Source: JBCBZH01 sp039815415 (GTDB taxonomy: Bacteria > Bacteroidota > Rhodothermia > Rhodothermales > Rubricoccaceae). From it: 5,476 nt of DNA. The DNA is taken from the NCBI GenBank assembly GCA_039815415.1, contig JBCBZH010000284.1, positions 1 to 5,476 on the forward strand, read 5' to 3'. Of this stretch, positions 1 through 4,628 are shown piece after piece. The notes under the pieces are model-generated. The model was not told the origin of the DNA and did no database searches. It saw nothing but the letters and a program-made list of their open reading frames with translations. The position numbers were made by a program, and so were the translations under genes. Position 1 is the first letter of the stretch; each line of letters begins with the position of its first letter.

Positions 1-184
1 GAAACTCCAGGTGAGCATCTCTGTGGCAGCTGGAAGCGACGCAGATCAGCAGTCCGAGATACGCACCCATGATGGCACCCTCGACACTCACCTCGCGCGG
101 CCGTCTCCGCGTGTACCCGATGTAATGATGCCTTGCGATTCGGAATACACCTCCCGCCTACGCGTCCGTGACCGATCCGTGCGG

Positions 185-640
185 ATGAGTGTCGTTGTGC
201 TCATGCTGTCCATCGTCGGCTGTAACGCCCCCGCCCCTGAGGTAGAGGTACATCAAGCGGAAGCGATCGCTCTGCACGACTCCCTTGTGGTGATCGAAAG
301 TCAAGTACGGAACGCTTTAGCCCAAGCAGCTACCGAGGCCGAGACCCGCCAGCTCGCTACGTCTGTCCTCGACTCGCTGGATGCGATCCGGGCTGACCTT
401 GACGCGTGGAGCAGCTTCGTCGTAGAGCCATCCGGCGACCATGACGACACGCATGAACATGACGACTCGCACGACCATGACGACGCCCATGACCATGATC
501 ACACCCCTGCGGTCGACGTGACACCGCAGCAAATGGTCGAGTTGCAGCAAGCCTTGCTGGATGGGATTGTGGCACTTCAAATTCGCCTGAATCGACTCAG
601 CCTCGATGCGGCGCCAGCGAGCCCAGCTGGCAACCTATAA
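185..640 (+). CDS. Small His/Asp-rich lipoprotein, putative metal-binding envelope protein
   Basis: The protein has 151 residues from the ATG at 185. Residues 1-13 form a very short lipoprotein signal (MSVVVLMLSIVGC) with lipobox SIVGC, so Cys13 would be lipidated and the protein anchored in the envelope. Residues about 20-78 and 113-139 look helical and flank a low-complexity stretch, residues 85-106, built from HDD[TSA]H[DE] hexads. Runs of His and Asp like this commonly bind Zn, Ni, Cu or Co; that role is inferred here. The frame is open back to a GTG at 11, and in-frame ATGs at 125 and 128 would give a longer, Arg-containing n-region (about 33 residues before the Cys), which is a reasonable alternative start. 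No clear ribosome binding site precedes any of them. A flavoprotein gene follows 117 bases downstream on the same strand. I recognise no named family. Confidence 0.72.
   Translation: MSVVVLMLSIVGCNAPAPEVEVHQAEAIALHDSLVVIESQVRNALAQAATEAETRQLATSVLDSLDAIRADLDAWSSFVVEPSGDHDDTHEHDDSHDHDDAHDHDHTPAVDVTPQQMVELQQALLDGIVALQIRLNRLSLDAAPASPAGNL
440..508 (+). repeat. 18-bp tandem repeat encoding His/Asp hexads
   Basis: CATGACGAC recurs at 440, 458 and 476, and a diverged CATGATCAC lies at 494, so the period is 18 bases or six codons. The units encode HDDTHE, HDDSHD, HDDAHD and a partial HDH. The DNA period equals the peptide period, which suggests growth by tandem duplication and possible length variation between strains. 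Confidence 0.8.
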
Positions 641-744
641 CGTGAGCTACGCTTCCGCACTCCCAGAACGAGCGTACCCCAAGCGTCCAACTGGCCGTCT
701 CGGGACAGGACGCGCCACCCCCTTTCCGGAGCTTCGGATAGTCG

Positions 745-750
745 AAGAGG
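745..750 (+). promoter_or_regulatory. Ribosome binding site AAGAGG
   Basis: AAGAGG lies seven bases before the ATG at 758. It is purine-rich and well spaced, and it supports that start for the flavoprotein. Confidence 0.6.
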
Positions 751-757
751 TGGCTGG

Positions 758-1885
758 ATGAGTACTCTGGCATCGGACCACCTGTACGATGTAGTTATCG
801 TCGGTGCAGGGGCTGCAGGTGTGGGTGTCTCCGTCGCACTCAGGGACGCAGGGATCGAGAACTTCGTCGTTCTCGACCGCCATTCTGTAGGCGCCTCCTT
901 CGCGTGGTGGCCTGCCGAGACTCGCTTCATTACACCCTCGTTTCCAACGAATTCGGTCGGCATGCTCGACTTGAACTCCATCGTGATTGGAACTTCGGCT
1001 GCATACGCTCTCGGGGTTGAGCATCCGACGGGGCCAGAGTACGCGGCCTACCTAAGAGGGATCGCAGAGCATTTCGAGTTGCCGGTCCACAAGCACACCG
1101 ATGTGTTGCGGGTTGCTCGACGGGGCGACGAGTTTGCGGTCGAGACGGTGGATGAGACCGTGCGAGCTCGGCATGTCATCTGGGCAGCAGGCGACTTCCA
1201 GTACCCGAGACGAAGCGGGATTGCAGGCAGCGCATTGTGCCAACACACCGCCACGATTCCCTTCTATGCCGGGTTGGATGGGGATGACTTCATCGTGGTC
1301 GGCGGCTATGAGAGTGGCGTTGACGCGGCCTACCACCTCGCTGTACTCGGCAAGCGCGTGCGGTTGTTCGACAAGGGCTCGCCATGGACAAGTACAAGTT
1401 CCGACCCAAGCGTGGCCCTGTCGACCTATTCGCTCGAACGGATGCGGGATGCTGCCTTCCGCGAGGGTGTGGAGTTGTTCCCAGATACTCCGATCGCGTC
1501 GGTGACACGCACGAGCGATCATTACGTTGTGATGGCAGAGGACGGCCTCAGATTCCGCACCCCTGTACCGCCGCTCCTGGCGGACGGCTTTGAAGGAAGT
1601 CATACACTCATCGCTGATCTGTTCGAATCACGCGACGATGGCTTCCCACGCCTCAACGAGGACGATGAATCGACCCTGGTCCCGGGGATATTCCTCTGCG
1701 GGGCGAGCGTTCGGCACGACAACCACATCTTCTGTTTCATCTACAAGTACAGGCAGCGATTCGCCGTCGTCGCTAAGGCAATCGCGACGTCGCTGGGTCT
1801 TGCCGCAGAGGACCTGGAGTCGTATCGCATGTGGGGCATGTACCTCGATGACCTTTCGTGCTGCGGACAGGAGTGCGTATGCTGA
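758..1885 (+). CDS. FAD/NAD(P)H-dependent oxidoreductase, CzcO/YpdA-like, with Cys-rich tail
   Basis: This 375-residue protein is a two-dinucleotide-fold flavoprotein of the thioredoxin reductase/flavin monooxygenase-like superfamily. The FAD-binding GAGAAG is at residues 16-21, followed by an acidic strand end near Asp40. WAAGDFQYP (142-150) matches the ATG-type motif. A second nucleotide-binding glycine motif, GGYESG, is at 182-187. FLCGASV (312-318) is the second FAD-contact motif, followed by the HDNHIFCFIYKYRQRFAVVA block (320-339). The tail MYLDDLSCCGQECVC (361-375) carries four cysteines; from memory, related proteins in Gram-positive bacteria share a similar SCC...CxC tail, so it looks like a family hallmark. 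The protein is probably cytoplasmic. The family includes proteins associated with cation transport (CzcO type) and thiol disulfide reduction (YpdA type); which applies here is unknown. The start is supported by AAGAGG at 745-750. The stop overlaps the next ATG (1879). Confidence 0.9.
   Translation: MSTLASDHLYDVVIVGAGAAGVGVSVALRDAGIENFVVLDRHSVGASFAWWPAETRFITPSFPTNSVGMLDLNSIVIGTSAAYALGVEHPTGPEYAAYLRGIAEHFELPVHKHTDVLRVARRGDEFAVETVDETVRARHVIWAAGDFQYPRRSGIAGSALCQHTATIPFYAGLDGDDFIVVGGYESGVDAAYHLAVLGKRVRLFDKGSPWTSTSSDPSVALSTYSLERMRDAAFREGVELFPDTPIASVTRTSDHYVVMAEDGLRFRTPVPPLLADGFEGSHTLIADLFESRDDGFPRLNEDDESTLVPGIFLCGASVRHDNHIFCFIYKYRQRFAVVAKAIATSLGLAAEDLESYRMWGMYLDDLSCCGQECVC
1869..1873 (+). promoter_or_regulatory. 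Ribosome binding site AGGAG
   Basis: AGGAG lies five bases before the ATG at 1879, inside the last codons of the flavoprotein. The placement suggests that translation of a downstream gene starting at 1879 is coupled to the flavoprotein. Confidence 0.5.
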
Positions 1886-2073
1886 TCGCTTCGCGCCTAT
1901 CAACTGGCGAAACCCTGGCGTCAATCAAGATGTCACGCACGTTGCCATGGCCGCACGGGCGCTCGGACTCCATGGCGATGATGGACGCACCACCCCGGGA
2001 GATCGCCGACGTGTCCTTCGAGGACTGCGTGAGCAGTGGCTACGTGCTGATCTCGAATCAATCGACCAAATGA
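1879..2073 (+). CDS. Small hypothetical protein, intact-frame reading
   Basis: The ATG at 1879 overlaps the flavoprotein stop and follows AGGAG. The frame runs 64 codons with a GC-rich third position (about 78% by my count), both typical of a translationally coupled gene. However, the peptide (starts MLIASRLSTGETLAS, ends VLISNQSTK) is serine-rich and resembles nothing I recognise. The neighbouring frame over the same bases reads more like a real protein and shows a better purine-N-pyrimidine codon pattern. The two readings exclude each other; see the entry for 1879-2114. Confidence 0.3.
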   Translation: MLIASRLSTGETLASIKMSRTLPWPHGRSDSMAMMDAPPREIADVSFEDCVSSGYVLISNQSTK

Positions 2074-2114
2074 GCGTTCGTCTCGCGCATCAGCAATGTC
2101 GTTCTGGAGATTGA
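1879..2114 (+). pseudogene. Possible frameshifted small gene, alternative reading of the same stretch
   Basis: In the frame whose codons start at 1881, the sequence reads ADRFAPINWRNPGVNQDVTH and continues to a stop at 2112-2114 (about 75 residues, with a helical, charged second half ending near QMSVRLAH). It has no start codon of its own until the ATG at 1947. The good ribosome binding site and ATG at 1879 are one base out of phase. One extra base after the ATG (for example ATGA-CTGAT instead of ATGCTGAT) would end the flavoprotein one residue early in a classic ATGA overlap and start this frame as M-x-D-R-F-A-P. I infer a one-base deletion or a sequencing error. If translated from 1947 it would be a 55-residue protein. 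No family is recognised. Confidence 0.35.
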
Positions 2115-2356
2115 CGCGATGGCGAGACGCGGCTTCAGCTGTGCCTGACCGATCCGTGGAGGGCGCTACGCCGCCGCGTCGCCGCTCTAGAGCCCTCCGC
2201 GTAGAGTGGCTTGGTCAAACAGCCGCCAGCCTGTTCTGGATCGGTAGCGTGTTTGCATACGGGATCAGCTCCAGTGGTGACTGGTTGCAGCTTTGTGCAG
2301 CGTCGGCGTGGCTGTTGGCCAACATCGCAGCGGTTACGACCGCCAATGATGATTGA
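2096..2356 (+). CDS. Small membrane protein with two predicted transmembrane helices
   Basis: The protein has 86 residues. Residues 1-36 are polar and Arg-rich (including PPRRRSRALR at about 26-35). Two hydrophobic segments then follow, about 39-58 (LGQTAASLFWIGSVFAYGIS) and about 62-81 (WLQLCAASAWLLANIAAVTT), and a short acidic end, NDD. The positive N-terminus would be cytoplasmic, giving a helical hairpin in the inner membrane. The start is uncertain: ATG 2096 overlaps the preceding frame's stop (2112-2114). TTG at 2111 or GTG at 2141 or 2156 are in-frame alternatives, none with a good ribosome binding site. The position suggests co-transcription with the flavoprotein. The role is unknown; the hydrophobic pattern makes a real gene likely. 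Confidence 0.6.
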   Translation: MSFWRLTRWRDAASAVPDRSVEGATPPRRRSRALRVEWLGQTAASLFWIGSVFAYGISSSGDWLQLCAASAWLLANIAAVTTANDD

Positions 2357-2941
2357 GATGTCGGCAGCACTGGAGTGGCTGAGCATCAGGCGTGACGACG
2401 GCACGCGATTGAAACGAGAGCATGGGCTACCGAGTCGTGCCCTGGACTCAGCGACGCCTATCCCCTTCCCCACCGCCATGGCGTATCCCCACAGTGGTTC
2501 CACGCTTCATCCGAGAGGTAGCCGATAGGATCGTGAACCAGCAGTAGGGATCGCCAACGGAGCCTGATGCCCCTGAGCATCCGAGTCGAAGCGTGAGAGA
2601 GCACCGACTCTCCTCCCCCGTCACCGAGGTCAACCAGATGAACCCGCCTCCTCCCTCGAGCTGGCGTTCGCTGTGTCTGTGTAGCGACGGAGGAGGCACC
2701 GCTGCGCGGTGTCCGGCGCTCGGTTTCTCTCCCGCTGGAGATCACTGATGGATGTCATCACGCATAACCAGATAGCACCGGACAACCGAAACGGTCGCCG
2801 CGCCGCGTTCAGCGCGAGAAGCCCGCGGGGTTCATTCCTGTGAGGTTCATCATAGAGCGGTTAATCGCACCGTGCCTCCGCCCTCGTAGCTTGGTTGCGA
2901 GGTGCGTTCTGGCACTCAGACCCTACGACTTGCACGTCATC
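2357..2941. other. Gene-poor stretch with inverted repeats
   Basis: About 580 bases separate the small membrane protein from the PhoX-like start. Open frames on both strands here (for example a minus-strand frame at 2458-2745) are Arg-rich, and I see no family motif, signal peptide or convincing start. The stretch contains several inverted repeats: GATGC/GCATC at 2566-2581, CACGCTTC at 2501-2508 with its complement at 2588-2595, and the larger structure at 2646-2711. It presumably includes the promoter of the PhoX-like gene, which I cannot place. Confidence 0.5.
2646..2711. other. Nested stem-loop plus adjoining hairpin
   Basis: GCCTCCTCC (2646-2654) pairs perfectly with GGAGGAGGC (2689-2697). 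Inside it TCGCT (2668-2672) pairs with AGCGA (2683-2687). Directly next to it CACCGC (2697-2702) pairs with GCGGTG (2706-2711) around a TGC loop. No T-tract follows, so a standard intrinsic terminator is unlikely. It may be a structured leader, a dispersed palindromic element or chance in GC-rich DNA. Confidence 0.35.
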
Positions 2942-4330
2942 ATGAACACCCTGTCCCGTCGCCATTTCCTCCGCACCGGCAGCGCCTTCGCGCTTGGCTT
3001 TGGCGGACTGCACACCTTCTCTGCATGTGCGAGCTTGCAGCCCGAGGCTTGGTTACGTGCCCCCTATGGGTTTGGACCGCTCGATCGCGACCCAGCTGGG
3101 ATGCTGGACCTACCCAGAGGCTTTTCGTACCGCGTCGTCTCCCGGTGGAAGGACACGATGGACGACGGCTTCTTGGTGCCGCACCGCCCGGACGGCATGG
3201 CGGCGTTCCCGGGCCCTGACGGTTTGACCGTGCTCATTCGCAACCACGAAGTAAACAGCAACGCCAACGCCGACGAAGGCCCGTTTGGAGGCGACCTCGC
3301 GCACTTGGCACGCCTCGACTCGTCGCTGTTGTATGACGCCGGGACAGGAACGCCCTGCCTAGGGGCCACCACAACGGTCGTCTACGACACGCGCACCCAG
3401 AGCGTCGTTCGGCAGTTCCTGAGTTTGGCAGGCACCCTGCGCAACTGCGCAGGCGGACCGACTCCCTGGAACACCTGGATCACATGTGAGGAGACGGTTG
3501 AACGGGCTGGGGACGGGCTCCTGGCAGATCACGGCTACCCGTTCGAGGTGTCCGCGTCCGCAGAGGCTGGGCTGAGCACTCCCGTCCCCCTCAAAGCGAT
3601 GGGCCGCTTCAACCACGAAGCCGTGGCTGTGGACCCCGCCAGCGGCGTCGTGTACCAAACGGAAGACGCCCACGATGGACTGATCTACCGGTTTATTCCA
3701 GACGTGCCGGGTCAGCTCGCACGAGGGGGACGCTTGCAAGCGCTCGTCGTGCGCGAGAGAGAGAGCCTCGACACCCGAAACTGGGACGGTACGAACGTGT
3801 CCGTCGGCCTCCAGATGCCCGTCGAGTGGATTGACATGGACGACGTGGAATCCCCCGAGGACGATTTGCGCCTCCGCGGATTCGCTGCAGGCGCGGCCCG
3901 CTTTGCACGCGGCGAGGGCATGTGGTACGGAAACGACGCCGTGTACTTCGCGTGCACGAATGGAGGCCAGGCTCGCAAAGGTCAGATCTGGCGGTACGTA
4001 CCCAGCCCAGTTGAAGGAACGGATGCCGAAGGGCAGCGACCCGGCGTGCTCGAGCTATTCGTAGAACCCAACGACGGAGCCGTGGTCGACAACGCGGACA
4101 ACCTGACCGTGGCGCCCTGGGGCGACCTGATCGTGTGTGAGGACGGCAGCGGCGACCAGTTCCTCGTCGGCGTGACCCCGGAGGGAGAGCTCTACAAGTT
4201 CGCCCGCAACGCACTCGACGGCTCGGAACTCGCCGGCACCACGTTCGCGCCCGATGGCACGACGCTGTTCGTCAACATCCAGCACGCTGGCCTAACGCTG
4301 GCCGTGAGAGGGCCCTGGAAGCGTTCCTGA
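2942..4330 (+). CDS. PhoX/DUF839-family protein with Tat signal, putative secreted phosphatase
   Basis: From the ATG at 2942 the protein has 462 residues. It begins with a twin-arginine signal, SRRHFLRT (5-12), then a hydrophobic run and FSAC (26-29), which could be a weak lipobox or sit near a signal peptidase site. It would be exported folded, as expected for an enzyme loaded with metal in the cytoplasm. Family landmarks in order: NHE (101-103), NCAGGPTPW (168-176) and TWITCEE (178-184) with Cys169 and Cys182, GRFNHEA (221-227), YQTED (238-242), NADNLTVAPWGDLIVCED (384-401) and FVNIQHAG (443-450). PhoX enzymes are Fe/Ca-dependent alkaline phosphatases with a beta-propeller fold, and these Cys and Glu positions are where metals bind. 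At 462 residues it is shorter than classical PhoX (about 600 or more), so substrate and activity are less certain. The frame extends back to a GTG at 2840, but the Tat motif fixes the start at 2942. No Pho box is evident. Confidence 0.9.
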   Translation: MNTLSRRHFLRTGSAFALGFGGLHTFSACASLQPEAWLRAPYGFGPLDRDPAGMLDLPRGFSYRVVSRWKDTMDDGFLVPHRPDGMAAFPGPDGLTVLIRNHEVNSNANADEGPFGGDLAHLARLDSSLLYDAGTGTPCLGATTTVVYDTRTQSVVRQFLSLAGTLRNCAGGPTPWNTWITCEETVERAGDGLLADHGYPFEVSASAEAGLSTPVPLKAMGRFNHEAVAVDPASGVVYQTEDAHDGLIYRFIPDVPGQLARGGRLQALVVRERESLDTRNWDGTNVSVGLQMPVEWIDMDDVESPEDDLRLRGFAAGAARFARGEGMWYGNDAVYFACTNGGQARKGQIWRYVPSPVEGTDAEGQRPGVLELFVEPNDGAVVDNADNLTVAPWGDLIVCEDGSGDQFLVGVTPEGELYKFARNALDGSELAGTTFAPDGTTLFVNIQHAGLTLAVRGPWKRS

Positions 4331-4395
4331 CCTACGGCCGCCCTGCCATGCACCGTACGGCCCCAGGCTTTGTACGGAACCTCTCTTCGGTGTCG

Positions 4396-4508
4396 CCCTG
4401 AGCTAAAAGGCCGAGGGAGCCAACGTGACTTAGGATCTCGTCGGGCGTCATCTGGCGTGTTGAGATCCCGGATCTCCGCGCGCCGCCCGAGGGCGCGAGT
4501 CCGGGATG
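4396..4508. repeat. Palindromic, REP-like intergenic element
   Basis: Several hairpins are packed together. CCCTGAGC (4396-4403) pairs with GCCGAGGG (4410-4417), with two mismatches, around TAAAAG. ATCCCGGA (4465-4472) pairs perfectly with TCCGGGAT (4500-4507), enclosing CGCGCC (4479-4484) paired with GGCGCG (4492-4497). An alternative fold pairs GAGATC (4462-4467) with GATCTC (4471-4476). The wording (ATCCCGGA...TCCGGGATGACA, CCTGAGC...GGATCTC) resembles dispersed palindromic repeats found in many copies in several bacterial phyla. It may also serve as a factor-independent transcription or mRNA-stability barrier after the PhoX-like gene. Copy number cannot be tested within this window. Confidence 0.5.
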
Positions 4509-4555
4509 ACAGCGTTCTCGGCTCGTCCAATCACAGGGGGGCCCAGCATGAGATC

Positions 4556-4573
4556 CGCCAGCTCGAGCTGGCG
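4556..4573. promoter_or_regulatory. Perfect 18-bp palindrome, candidate operator
   Basis: CGCCAGCTCGAGCTGGCG is a perfect 18-base dyad with a central CG. It ends 55 bases before the epimerase-like ATG, where an operator over or next to a promoter would sit. It could alternatively form a seven-pair RNA hairpin with a TCGA loop; there is no following T-tract. Confidence 0.4.
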
Positions 4574-4628
4574 ACTGCTGAGCCGCCATCATCATCACCG
4601 TAGATTGGGACGTCTCCCCGGTGGATTT

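Larger units (their letters stand above)
4331..4628. other. Intergenic region rich in palindromes
   Basis: These 298 bases lie between the PhoX-like stop and the epimerase-like start. They hold the repeat-like element at 4396-4508 and the 18-bp palindrome at 4556-4573. A minus-strand open frame crosses the region but is a shadow of the epimerase gene. I see no T-tract terminator after the PhoX-like gene. Confidence 0.6.

Noticed and set aside
11..184. N-terminal extension of the lipoprotein frame back to a GTG at 11
   Set aside because: The extension is polar and would bury the lipobox about 70 residues into the protein. A start at 185 (or 125/128) gives a proper export signal.
317..580. Minus-strand frame with Met/Val/His-rich repeats
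   Set aside because: It is the reverse reading of the CATGACGAC tandem repeat of the lipoprotein gene, with no independent support.
1301..1318. Second nucleotide motif GGYESG instead of GxGxxG as a defect
   Set aside because: Relatives I recall in the YpdA-like class use GGxESG here, so it is probably normal for the family.
1052..1603. 183-codon minus-strand frame opposite the flavoprotein
   Set aside because: The + strand carries clear flavoprotein motifs over the same bases; the antisense reading has none.
2408..2415. ATTGAAAC, a sequence typical of CRISPR repeat ends
   Set aside because: It occurs once, with no repeat-spacer periodicity around it.
2753..2758. TGTCAT as half of a Pho box upstream of the PhoX-like gene
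   Set aside because: Only one half-site is present, with no second copy at the required 11-base spacing, and it lies nearly 190 bases from the start.
3693..4214. 173-codon minus-strand frame opposite the PhoX-like gene
   Set aside because: It is extremely Arg-rich, as expected for antisense of GC-rich coding DNA, and the + strand family motifs are unambiguous.
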